Source of the DNA: Synanceia verrucosa
Taxonomy: Eukaryota > Chordata > Actinopteri > Perciformes > Synanceiidae
Assembly (NCBI GenBank): GCA_029721515.1
Contig: CM056565.1
Span: 13,315,242-13,379,241, forward strand
Direction: 5' to 3'
Length of the DNA stretch: 64,000 nt
Each line of letters starts with the position of its first letter. Position 1 is the first letter of the stretch. The translations under genes and the position numbers were made by a program. Shown piece by piece: positions 12,503 to 25,900 of the stretch. The notes under the pieces are model-generated. The model did not search any database, was not told the DNA's origin, and saw only the letters and a list, made by a program, of their open reading frames with translations.

Positions 12503-13458
12503 GTAATTAATGCACAAATAAGCAAATATTTTGATTGCGAAACAGGAGTATTCACAGGCGCTTCTGCAAAGAGCGATGTGTAAGCCAGGATGTGTTCAAG
12601 GAGTCGCCAGCTTTCCGGTGTTAATAAGCGGAGCGCAGCCCGCCTCGCTCGCCTGTGTTCTCGGCAGCCGTGTCCGATTCACGTCGCTGGTTGACCTGGT
12701 CCTGCGGCGCAAAAACGTTTAGCTAGTGAAATATTACCCTGTTTGCTCGCATCGGTTCCCCGGCGACACGAGCACACAGTGACTGCTCGACTTGGCTGCA
12801 TCGCCGAGGTCGGGATATTTCTACAAATGTAACGGCAGTTAGCCGGGTGTTTTGTTCAATCCAGTTTCCCAACTGTCCGCCCTCTGTCACTGAGATTGCT
12901 GCCGCTAGCGTTAGCTCGCTTAGGCTAGCTAATGTTGTTGCTAGCGAGATGTGCATAGCAGCTAGCTAACTGCAGCTAACTAGATTAGCCACGGTAGCAG
13001 GACAGTGTGGCTCCATACACCGTAGTCCCCGGCCTCGACATGCTGGTGGACCATAACAACAAATTCCTCAATTCACAACAAGACTCACTGTCTAACTCAC
13101 AATAATAACTCGGTGCCTGTTTCAGGGCTAAATTATTCTCGTTGCGCTTCATTATTATGAGCTAATCGTACAAGGTGCTTCTAGCGCCTTGCGATGTAAC
13201 GTTTTATCCAGCAGTTATCAGAGAAAATGTTTTACGCTTTCTGACGAAGACTCTGTAGCACAGCTGTCTATTGTTATTTGTTTGAGCACAGTAGGGGCTG
13301 CAGAAGCCACCAGGACAGACAGAGTTGTATATAGATTTATAATTATGTAATGCTGGACAGTAAACTCAGGACAGTCACCTCCAGGACGCTGCAGTGCCTT
13401 TTGTTTTGACAGCTATCAGCCTGAGATCGTTGAATAGGACACACACGCATATCTACAC

Positions 13459-13482
13459 GTGTGTGTGTGTGTGTGTGTGTGT
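13459..13482. repeat. (GT)12 microsatellite in pds5b intron 1
   Basis: Pure GT run. Confidence 0.95.
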
Positions 13483-14464
13483 AGCTTTTCTAGGCCTGCT
13501 GCAGCTCTTCTAATTTATTACTCCTGACTTAAAAAAAAAAAAGACTGAACAAAATGTATTTTGTCTACAAAACCTCAGTGGTAGTACTGTATTTGGTTTG
13601 TTTCTATCTGGAGCTGTGCTTCTGTTGAATGGATGCAGCAGAGGAAACATGCCTAATAACATATGATTCAGTGTGTAGATGACATGTATGGCAACCTTGT
13701 CTCACTCTCAAAACATCTGCATTAATTTCAAACCCTCCTCTTCTGCCCCATTGTTGTTTCAGTTCGGCCTTCAGTGGTTCACATTTGGCGGAGATGTGTG
13801 TCTGTTCAGAAAATCTCTATTTCATCTCATTTGGAGAAAACTAAACCCTTTCAAAGAGCTTCACTGTTCATCCGGTTTCCATCACTTTGTGTTTTGGTGA
13901 TTGCCAATGTGGAGGTCGCTGATTTGACCCTTGTAACCAGCTGGTGTCCAGTCCACCTTGTGTTTGCTGACAGTCGCTGTCTTTTCTGTGATCGCTCATA
14001 AGGTTGAAACAAAGGATGGCTGTGTCAAGGTTCACACTGGGTTAGGAGAGCTGCTCTGAGTCTTCATATTTCTGCTGGCAGCTGTGTCAAAGTGGTAAAG
14101 TGAGGAGGAGCAGCAGCAGACAGAAAACCCTCAGTAGGGCAGGAATGTGTTTCACTGTGATAAACCAGCACTCAATTGACTGTAGCCTATGTTCAAGAGG
14201 TCTACTGCTGTCTGCGTGTGATTTATTTACTGCTGCTTATTATTCAAAGTGAAATATTCCCTTGTGGATGGTACCCAGACAGAACCCCCCAGGTCGAGAA
14301 ATGCTGTACTCTGATTGGCTGCCGGAGCTGCGTGTCAGTGTGGTAGAGAGAGAGATGGACTCAAATTTGGCAGCAGCTGTGGGGTGGAAAAGAAGGTCAG
14401 GATCGAGCAGTTTGGCAGCCCGCCAGTGTCCAGTGTGTGTGTGTTTATCCCTGCTTGCAGTTTT

Positions 14465-14468
<4 letters not shown>

Positions 14469-14498
<30 letters not shown>
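14469..14498. repeat. (GT)n microsatellite in pds5b intron 1
   Basis: Pure GT run of about 15 units. Confidence 0.95.
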
Positions 14499-14500
<2 letters not shown>

Positions 14501-16864
14501 ATAAAAGCTCTAGTACAGCTGCAGAAAATTGTTTGGTGGTTCAAAACACAGTATTGCAGTCTGGCCTCTAAATCAAACCCTGCGAGCGCTTTGTCAGATG
14601 GCAGACCCACTGACCCAGCTTCATAACAATCACTTCTCCTTCAGTGAGAAAAGCAACATCATTTGTGAGAGCTAACATGACAGTAGTCAAAAGGTTATCT
14701 GTCCATTCATTTAACACAATTAGGAACTATAGATGCAGTGATTATTTTTGAAAGGTATGAGCTTATTAAGCTGAGTCCTCCTGGGAGAGATGGCTGTTGA
14801 AATGAGATGTTGGAGCACAGCAGGAAAACACACTTTTATGCCCAGATGCAGCAAATACTAGTAGGTTTCACATTTCAGACAACCTTGGCAGCAGATATTA
14901 GGGCAGACAAAGGGATAAAATGTAACAGCATTTACCTCATCTTTCATCATTTCCAGACCAAACAACTAGTTGGTTAATAAATAAAAATATCAGTAGATTA
15001 ATCAGAAATAAAAAGAACTCTTAGTTGCACTCCTAATCTGCAGATTTTGTCTGTAATGTCTAAGAACCTTATGGAAAATATTTGGTATATTTCCCCACAG
15101 GCCGTGACAACATCTTTTGTTTTGTGCGACCAACAAACCAAAACTCAAAGATATTTAGTCTGCTATGATCTATGTCAAAGAAAGTCCTCATATTTTAGAA
15201 TCTGGGAATGACATGCTTATAAATGACTGAATAACAGAGATTCAGTTATCAAACAAAAAAGTGTCTGATTGATTGTCAATCAATTAATCAACTGAGCTTA
15301 TTGTTGCAGGACAGTACATTTAGTAGTTTATTGTGAACTAATCCCTTCAAATAAAACTTTCAACAAGTGGCGCTATAATTAACAACTGAAGCTGTGTGAT
15401 TGTCGCTGAGTTACTGAGTTTCCTTTTAGTGTTTTTCCCCACAATGTGTCTCTAAGACTCTTTAAATTAGGACAGAAATGAATCAGTCTGGTTGGTTAGG
15501 ATTTGTTAGGGCTTGTTTTTAACGTCCACATGTGTAAATATATTCTTTCCACATGTTTTCTCAACAAGAAGCATCCAAATCCCTGATTGAAAACAGCACA
15601 TGCTCAGACTATTTTCTATGTGATGATGCCCCTTCATCAGTCTGGCAAAGGGGAACTAAAAAGCTCCTGTGGAGAATACCCACAGCCTATCACATTACAG
15701 CATCATCACTTTTACAGTGTGGTTTCTCTTTATGGCTTGTAGAGCTTGATGTTGATGATCTCAGTTAAGACACTATAAAGACAGCTTAGTAACAGAAACA
15801 TGAGCTAAAAGAATCAAAGCTTTACTACAGTGAAATTCTTTGTTTCATGTTTCATGATGTTGAACTTTTCACCCCACAGTCAAACAACTTTATTTGCTTT
15901 ATCATATATATATTCAATATGTGTATATACATAGTGAGTCATTACAATGTGCATAAAGTGGTTATTTTCAGTCGAAAGTAAGGTAAACGATAACTGACTC
16001 CAGAACCAGTTTAAGAGTCGTAACAGTAAGTAAATTGTGACATAAATATTGAGAAAACTAAAGGAAAAATTACCAAAACAGCCTAAAGCAAAGTATTGTT
16101 TTGTTAATAGTGCAATTTCTGAGGCTGGGACTAAGACATTACGTATGAGAGCTAATTTAATATTTTCAAACTCAAAACGCTGGGGATTAATTAATGCACT
16201 GCTGTATTAAATTATATTTTATGGACCTTCACTGTAAACTATGCAATTCCTGCATTTTGTATAGTCATAAACTATGAGTCAGGCTTTAGTTTGGTAAAAT
16301 GAAGTCATATTCCCGGGTGGACACAGGTCTGCCTTTTTAATATCTTTAATGGATAAAAGCAGTGGCCAGGTGAGACGGATCAGTTCAGTAGCGTTGCCAA
16401 AGAGCAGTGTTAAGTGCAGCATGGCTGATCCCAGCACAGGGAGTGTGCTCTATCTGAAAGTCAAAGCACGAATGTCCTAAACGTGAATTGGGTGTAATTC
16501 TTGATGGACTGGTGGCTGTGGTTATGAAATGTGGAACCCGAAGGTAGCAGTGAAAAATCAGCCTGCTCTCTGAATGCAGTAATTTCATTCCTGATTCAGC
16601 TTGTAGAAAACCATTACTGTGTGCTGTGAATACCTCTCTGAATATTTCAGAAGTCTCTATTGCAGACTTCTTTTGAACCTTTGAAGTATTAAAAAGATTT
16701 CCCTTGGGTTCAGGATGGTAAACGTTTTGCCCTTTTTTTTTGAGTTGAGGTTCAGAAAGGTTTTTAGTCTTGCTGTGTTCTCTGTCTCACCATCTTTCTG
16801 GCTCTCCCCTAATTTATTTCAAACGTTGCTTTCTCTTCCCTCAGGCAGCGAAGAGCTAGAGAGA

Positions 16865-17074
16865 ATGGCTCACTCTAAAGCTCGAGTCACAGACGGGAAG
16901 GTGACCTACCCCCCGGGGGTCAAGGAGATCTCCGACAAAATCTCTAAAGAGGAAATGGTCCGCAGACTCAAGGTCAGTGTCTGCTGCAGCCATGTGTGGT
17001 CGCAACCATCGGGGGGATTGTCAAGCTTCTCAATAGTGCAATATCACAGTCCACTGTCCCACCCCCCCACTTAT

Positions 17075-17124
<50 letters not shown>

Positions 17125-19916
17125 GTGTGTATATTATGACCCAGGTTTTCCACTTGGTTGTTGCTTATTTAGACTTTTATACATTTTTTTTGACATTCTT
17201 TTTTTTATATATATATAAGTCCATGTCTCTCCCCTATATGTGGAACTAATATAGGATTATAAAGTCGTACTAAAGGCACAATAATACTTTGTTAGCTGGT
17301 TAATATGCTGTATGTCAAGAGTTCACATTTTGTAACCTATGTGTAGAGCTGTGCGATATTATGATATATATCGTAGTGCGGTATAAAAATGTCTACCTTA
17401 TGATGTAAGCCCCTGTTGTTTATATTGTAAATTTAACATGTAGCTACTTGGTTAGCACTGTTGCGACACAAATGTTAATGTTACTACGGTTGTGGTTTAG
17501 ATACGCCGTGTAAAGCACAACCCAACATCAGAATGTCCGCTAGACAATCCAATTGTATCATATGAGTTCAAAACATGTTCATTGTATGAAGCATAGACAT
17601 GTGGTATGAAGGCTAATGGAACTACAGCAACGCTACTGCTTTGTGCTTGCATGTTTATGTCACCAGCAAGGACTCATTTACGCCACTGATAGCTAGGTAA
17701 AGCAGCATGGAGGATGTTATGTTGTGTGTGAATGATTCTATGGCAAGTTATTAGCGCTCAAAACACATCTTTATTACTACGCAAACATAGCTAGACTTCT
17801 GGTCACTCTCAAAGTAAGCCTTCAGAATAAAATCACCTTAGGGATATAGCACTGATTACACCACAGAGGAGATGGAGGAGAGCGCAATGGAAAGCAAAAA
17901 CACATCAGAAAAAAATACTATATCGTGTATATATCATTATCGGGATAAAAACTTGGCTATATTAGGATATATATTTTTGTCCATATCGCACAGCTATGTG
18001 TATTAATTATTACTGATGCATTATTGAAAGTTTTATTATTTGACCTTTTAGTCTTACTGTCTTGAATTGATTGCACACTTGCTGTCTGGTAAACTCTAAC
18101 CATCTCCCCCTTCTCATCATGGCTCACCCCCTCTCCAGATGGTTGTGAAGACATTCATGGACATGGACCAGGACTCTGAGGAAGAGAAGGAGCTGTACCT
18201 GAACTTGGCCCTCCATCTGGCCTCAGACTTCTTCCTCAAACATCCAGACAAGGACGTGCGCCTGCTGGTGGCCTGCTGTCTGGCAGACATATTCAGAATC
18301 TATGCCCCAGAGGCGCCCTACACTTCCCCAGATAAACTCAAGGTATAGTGCTGAAGATGTTGCTCAGGCAGATAAACAACATTGTGCAAAATGACATCAT
18401 CCCACTTCACCAGGGTCACTCACTGTTTTCACATCTTTCTCTGGGTTACTCACTTATCACTGACCGAAATGTGTGCAGCGTTTGGCTGGAGACTTGACAC
18501 CACTCACCTTTTTGCTCCTGCACAAACAGCACATATTAGACAGGCACAAATGTAAGTTGTCTGAAGTTAAGTTTGTGTGTTTCTCTCTTGTCTGCAGGAC
18601 ATCTTCATGTTCATCACAAGACAGCTCAAAGGACTGGAGGACACAAAGAGCGCTCAGTTCAACAGATACTTCTACCTGCTAGAGGTGCGTATGTGGTGTG
18701 TGTGATCTGCCTTTGGAGTTTGTTAGTCATTTTTTGTATTATATCAAATCTGAATCCTTTAGCATCCTTCATCAAACATAATTGGGTTTGTCTTCAACAT
18801 TTAGCTGTGGATACTTGTTGAACACACATGGATAATTTGAAGATCTCAAATCACCTTTTGTTGGTTCAGTAAGAAGAAATTAGCAGCTTAATTAATACTC
18901 ACAACATGAAAATAAGATGTGCAGCAGAAGGTTTGAAGTTTTGAATAAATGTATCTGGCCAGTTGAATTGTAGTGTAGCCTACTTACTTTGTACTGTAGT
19001 AAGATGACAGCAACATGTGTACCTGGTGAAAACGACACCAGTGGCTGAAACAAAAAGCCTGCCACCATAAATTGTTTGATAAAGAGAGTAGTTTGACTTT
19101 AATGGAGCTACATATTTTACCAGCTGGGAACAGACTACTGGATCTTAAATCAGTTATGCACAGAGAGTTTGCATATCTGACTTGAGCGGTGTTTCATAAA
19201 GATGACTCATAAAAGCAGGGCTTAAAATGAAAAGCCTGTCTTGTCCTGTAAATGTCACGTTCACAAAGTAGCTGTGAAGGATTTAAAAAACAAAAAACAA
19301 AAAACAACAACAACAGAGTTTCTGTCTGGCTGATTGAAAGCTCTTCTCCAATCAAAAACATGCTTTTTTTTTTTTTTTTTTATTACTTTTTGAGTAATAA
19401 AATTTTTGAGCTTGAAGGCTTTGGCTCCTCCACTGAACTGGTAGATTAGCTAAATATTGCTTCTCACTGTGCTTTGTGTTTTTTCAAGATTCAAGATCTT
19501 ATGTAACTGTATCATATTCAATAAATGAAGTTGGGGCGAGTGTAGAGATGCAGAGGAGGAAGCAGCGGTGACTTCATTACTGCACTCCCTCCTGTGCAGC
19601 TGAAACTTCTAGGAAACATGTCTGCAGAGATCTGGCACTGTTGCTTTTTCTTCTGCTTCAGCCTGCAGCAGATTCTATTTCTGAACTCCTTAAAATCGAT
19701 AACAACAAATGTTGCATGCCTTCCAAAAGATGCTAGCTTAAATCCCTCTGTATTTTTAGGATCATTTTTGAAGAATAATAATGTTCTTCGTTTCAGTTTG
19801 GTTTGATTTTCACTGTTAATGACATGTTTCACTATGCTTTCAAAGTGTTTTTCATTTATGTGAGCCTGTCCCTGACAAGTTGAGTCTAATTGGAAGTGAA
19901 TATCTTTTGCTTGTAG

Positions 19917-19947
<31 letters not shown>

Positions 19948-22900
19948 ACTTTTGTAAACAGAACAGGGCACAATGTGATGTAATTGTGAGTTTTAATGGT
20001 GTTAATTGGTTTTCACTTCATGCAGCAGGAGTGAAAAATCGTATTATTAGAAGTACAGTTGCCTAACCTGACTCTCGCCAGCTGAATGTAGTTCCGCCTA
20101 GCTCCACACATCCAGCTGAGATAGCCCCATTGGAGATTTATTTCAGAAGGCGGGGCCTTATCAAAAATCCTTGCATGTGCTTGGATAAACCACTTGTCCG
20201 TCGTCTTTATTGACGTGCTACTTCAACCACTCATATCAAAACCAACCTGTGATGCTGATGTGAGCGATGCAGGGAAAACCAAAACAGCTATGTCACATCT
20301 ATGAAAATCCCGCCCGCCGATCCTGATTGGTTTGGTTATTTTTTGCTCCCTTGAAGTCTTTCCCATCGTGTGTGAGTCCAGATGAATGTGTGGAACTAGG
20401 TAGAACGATATCCAGCTGGCGAGAGTCAGGTTAACAGTTGCCATGAAGGGGTATAAGAGATGATTGTTTCAATAAAAATGGAATGGAAACCTGAAAACCA
20501 GATGACATAATGTGCTCTGAAAACAGACCGCACAATGAATGCTAACAGAGGAGAGGACATTGTACATTGCTTTGTCACTAACCTCCTGCTCTCCCTGTCC
20601 AGAACATAGCATGGGTGAAGTCCTACAATATTTGCTTTGAGCTTGAAGACAGCAATGAGATATTCACCCAGCTTTACAGAACACTCTTCCAGGTCATCAA
20701 GTAAGTTATCAACTCCTACCTCAGTGTTAATTTTGTGTGCCCATATTCATGTGTGTGTGTGTTCAGCTTTTATTGTTCCCTCCTTTTTTTGGCTGTGACA
20801 GTCGTTCATGTGAGAAACGATCCCTCGTAGCTCCCTCTGACACCTCAGTCTGTCTCTACTGCAACACACAGGCTGTTCAGTTGTTTCCGTTTGATTGCCC
20901 TTCCTCTCCTCTCGTTTCTCCTCACCTCGCTCTCAGTTTCACTCTGCTGAGCTCAACCTTGAGGGCTGAATTCTGCAGTGCAGAAATTGCCTCTTAGCCG
21001 CTGGAACAACATTGTGGTTGTGTCAAGGTTGTGCCAGCACAATGCTTTTTTTTCCCGTAGGAAGAATGTAAAGAAATATTTTCAGAGCTGGAAGGTGTGT
21101 GTATGTGGGGGGACTACAGCCATCATATTTGTGTATGTGTCTTTGTGACACTGTCAGTGAATGGGAGGTAATGAGACTAGTAATGCCTGGCAGTGTTGAG
21201 GACAGCAGTCACTGAAATACACATCTAGATAATAATAATAAATGTAAAGCAGATCATTATGAACATGTACACCCACACTCAGTGTGATCAGTGCATCACA
21301 GTCTGTTTGCGTGAGATTGATCAAGTTAAAAACACAAAGCCTACAAAATGCCCACACTCCATCAACAAACATCCGACATTTTCATTAAACCCAGTTGATT
21401 TTAAGTTGCTGCCTCAACAGGAACCGGTGGAGAATACTATATTTTAAGCCATGATTCCTTCTTTGACTTTTAACCCTTGTTGCCTTGTTTCCCTAGCAAT
21501 GGCCACAACCAGAAGGTGCACATGCACATGGTGGACCTGATGAGCTCCATCATCTGTGAGGGAGACACTGTCTCACAGGAGCTGTTGGACACTGTGTTGG
21601 TCAACCTGGTGCCAGCACACAAGGTATGTGCACTAAATGGTCATGATCACACATACAGCTGCAAACATTCATATACTTATCAGTCACTGACAGTCTGAAG
21701 TTGTCCCTATATCATTTTCCATACCCTGTAATTCAGTGAGACCTCTGCAGGCGAGAAGTGGTAAAGCAAGAGGTGAAGTTTGTGCACAAACATCTGCAGA
21801 CATCTGTGTCAGTACAAGCATCCTAATTGGATTTTGCAGAGTGGAAAATAAGAAATGATGGACTACTGTCTTGTTTTGCACATTATGTCCTCTGCCTGAA
21901 CATATTGCCTGTCCTGCTGACTTGACCTGAATAAAAATTCACAAACTGTTTTTCTGTCTGTCTAGAATCTGAACAAACAAGCGTATGACCTGGCCAAAGC
22001 TCTGCTGAAGAGGACTGCTCAGGCTATTGAACCTTACATCACCAATGTAAGCGTTAACTTTTGACCTGTTACATCTATAGACTTTTAACACTGCACACCA
22101 TGCTGTCATGCACATGTACTGTAATAATCTTATAATTCAGAAACGATGCATATAAGAGCTGTAAAAAGGGATGCACCAACTGGTTTGAAGCTTCATTCAT
22201 AATGTTGTTGTAGGTCGACATTCAAATTCAGAATGAATTGACACTGCACAGTTTCAGATAAAGATTAGGCTGTTGATGAAACTGATTATATTCAGGAGTG
22301 ATGACGTCATAACATGCATCGACAGACTCTGAGGTTAGAACCTTTGAATGTAAAAAGAAGAAGATTCACTGCAGCCCTGGCTTTAGCAGTCACTGGTGAA
22401 ACAGTGCAAACTGCAGCCTGATGGGTGGAGCACGATGCCAGCAGTCCGGCATATTTGAGCCAGGGCCAGCCATGCTAGAAATGTCTTGGCACTGCCAGAT
22501 GTTTAAGCTCAGTGATCTCAGTGATGCATGCGATTATTTGAACTGAGACTCACATCGTAAACATGCAGCTTAACTGTATCAGTAAATCCCCTTGTTGCAT
22601 ATTCCTACTCTCACTTGGCAGCTAATGCAACCTGAGCGTCTGCTGCTACATCTTTTTTATGCAGAAACCTCCCAAAAAGAGCTGTACGTCAGTGAAGATA
22701 TGTAGGATATCTCCTGATAGGATGTTATCATCACTAACTGTTATTCCTCCTTCTCCGTCCTCCTCGTCAGTTCTTCAACCAGGTGCTGATGCTGGGAAAG
22801 ACCTCCGTCAGCGATCTGTCCGAACACGTCTTTGACCTCATCCTGGAGCTTTACAACATCGACAGCCACCTGCTGCTGTCAGTGCTGCCCCAGCTGGAGT

Positions 22901-25900
22901 TTAAGCTTAAGGTAAAGAAAGCACTCTTTGACAGAAGCACCAAACTGTTTTGTTATTTTCAGACTTTTGACGTCTCTAGCTGTTGTTTTTTTTTGTTTTG
23001 TTTTTTTTTTTTCCATGTGCGTGCCTCTCACGTGTCATGTCATGTTGATATTATAATTATTTTGCGCAGTACACCCTACTCTACTGCACTTTATTTAGAA
23101 GTTAAGGCAAATAAATTACATTATTATTAGTAGTAGTAGTTATTGTGGTATTAAAACAGTCAGAGATGGAAGTAGCTGCAATTCTGGGTTTCATATTGGT
23201 ATTATGAGTTTATCCACACATCAGACTGAAAACCCAAATTCTCTGACCTATTACCCACAGAAATGCACTTTTTCCTCTTTCTCTGCAGGCTTGTTGATTC
23301 ATATTAGAAAGACAGAGCAGTCAGCATAATGTTGCCTCTGCAGTGTCTCATAAAGGCCTGCTGCTGATGGATAACACTCATTAACTGTTCAGAGGGAGGG
23401 TACATCACTGCTGTCTCCTCAAAATAATAGCTGCGATAAAATCTCTCCCCCACAGACTACACACTCACTTTTTTCATCTTTATCTCTCCTCGCTTGTTTT
23501 CCCTTCCCACTGCTTTTCTTCCTTCTTCCTCTCTCCTTGCCACCTCTTGTCTTCCTTTGTTTTCGCTTCGCATCATCTCTGCTGCTTCCTCTTCTTCGAT
23601 GCTCACTCTAAAATGAGGTTGATACCAAAGAAACTGCTGCCTTTGTGTTATGAAAGTGGTAATGTTGCCAATGCCGTCAATGTAAAAGATCTGGTGTATC
23701 TGTCCGTTCCGTATGACCAAATTCTGTGCATCATTTCTCTCTCTCCCCCCTTCACTGTGTCTCTGCAGAGTAATGATAATGATGAGAGGCTGCAGGTGGT
23801 GAAGCTGCTGGCTAAGATGTTTGGAGCCAAGGACTCTGAGTTGGCTGCACAGAACAAACCACTCTGGCAGTGTTACCTGGGCAGGTGGGTTTCAGCGTAC
23901 ACATCCTTAAAATATGAAAATCATAAAGCACCCACATTTGATATTTCATCGGAGGGATTAAAATGTGTTTTTCTAACATGCAATTATTCTTTGTTATCGT
24001 TGGTGTCTCATTAGAGCTGTGCGATATTACGATATATGTTGTAATGCAATATTTATTTATTTTTATTTTATTTAACCTTTATTTTACCAGGCAAGTCAGT
24101 TGAGAACTGATTCTCATTTCCAATGGCGACCTGGGTGAAGAGGCAACACAGGTGGCATGACAATAAAAATGAAACATGTTGAGTTCTGGGATGTAATAAG
24201 TTTTTAAAAGTGGCGAGTGGAGTGAGAGAGGTCAACTTTAAGGATCATTTGCAGTGGAAAAACTGGAAGGAGGTCCAAGCTTTGGGTATGATGAGATTAA
24301 TGAAGCTGCTTGAGCTCAGACTACGATTGGAGATATAATGGAGTTTCACCAATGGGGGATTTATGAAAGAACAGAAACCAGTGTGTTTGACTGAGAGTGA
24401 AGTGACGGCCAGTTCAGAGTACAGGTGGCAGACATTAATGGGGCTCCAGTAACAAAATGGATAGCAGCCTGGTAAATGACGTCCAGTTTGTGAAGGAGAG
24501 TGTTTGAAGCTGACCTGTAAGTTATGTCACCATAATCCAGAATCGGGTGGACTGTCAGTTTAACCAGAAGCTGTTAAGCAGAGTGTGAAGGAGGATTTTT
24601 TTGCAATAGAGAAAACTAATCTGAATTTGACCTTAGTGAGAAGTGTATATATGTGTTTTCAAAGGAGAGTTTATTGTCAAGCCAGATTTCTAGGTATTTT
24701 TAATTGTCAACATACTCAATCTCAGAGCTGTCCAAGGACAAGATATGAAAATGTCTATCATAGGCTATAAGACTCTGTTGTTTATATTGTAATTTTAATG
24801 TGTAGGCTGCTTGGGTAGCTCTGTTGCTACTTGCTACACTGATGTTAACCGATTGTGGTTTAGATACGCCGTGTGATGCACAACTCAACGAAGGCTAATG
24901 TTACTGCAGCAACGCTTCTACTTTGTGGTAGCATTTTTACATCACCCGCAAGGACTCGTTTACGGCACTGGTCGCTAGGGAGTAAACGGGCAAAGCTGCA
25001 TGCCGGAAGCAGAGGAGAGCGCGTACACTCACACATTTCTTGATATTTTAAGAAACGATTTTACTGCATCCATCTGTCCCTTGGTGTATGTCAGTTTGTA
25101 GTCAGTGTGTGCATGTTTCAAATACCTGCTGTGTGGATATTAAAGTGTGTTTGTTTTCTCTGAAGGTTTAATGACATCCATGTGCCGATCAGACTGGAGT
25201 GTGTGAAGTTTGCCAGTCATTGTCTCATGAACCATCCAGATCTGGCTAAAGACCTCACAGGTAAATCACTGACCTGTAAGCAGATTTATTTTTGGGAACT
25301 CATCTGCTCGTTGTGGTCAATGTTGAGTTGTTTTGCCACTATGGATCTGATGCCTTTACAAACTGTAAGCCTCGAATGAGAAATTACAAGCTTCCTTTGA
25401 AGAAATGAGAAGCAGTCGCCAGGTATTTTCACTCACATCCCACTCATTTGTTCCTGTTTTCTCTCCCAGAATTCTTGAGGGTCCGATCACATGACCCAGA
25501 GGAGGCCATCCGCCATGATGTCATTGTCTCTATAGTAACTGCTGCCAAGAAAGACTTGTCTCTAGTTAATGATGCATTGCTCAATTTTGTGAAGGAGAGG
25601 ACTTTGGACAAGAGAGTAAGTGGACAGCTTTTGCTTGTGTTTGCACCTGTCAGTATGTTCTAATGTTGTTTGTCAGTGTGTTGGTTATCTGCCTTTTTTT
25701 CCATCAAAAATACACATCACTACATCATCTAAGCAGCATTAAACTCAATGCATCTTTGACTCCCTCAGCCACTTTGTGGCCAAACGGCCAAAATGACTCA
25801 ACACCTTGTTACCTCCCTCGATACCTTGTTATTGACAGCAGCTCTTGATGTTTAAAGTTAGCTGTTGTTGCTTCCTGCTTAGATAATTACTAATTACTCT

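Larger units (their letters stand above)
12503..16844 (+). other. pds5b intron 1 (4.3 kb), no coding exon seen
   Basis: The first ~800 bp is relatively GC/CpG-rich and carries a cluster of GCTAGC/GTTAGC motifs (12905-12985). The rest is A/T-rich with (GT)n runs at 13459-13482 and 14469-14498. Open frames here are short, lack splice-supported continuity and resemble no family I know. Confidence 0.6.

Noticed and set aside
14335..14626. Frames spanning the (GT)n run in pds5b intron 1
   Set aside because: Open only because the dinucleotide repeat lacks stops; no splice or family support.
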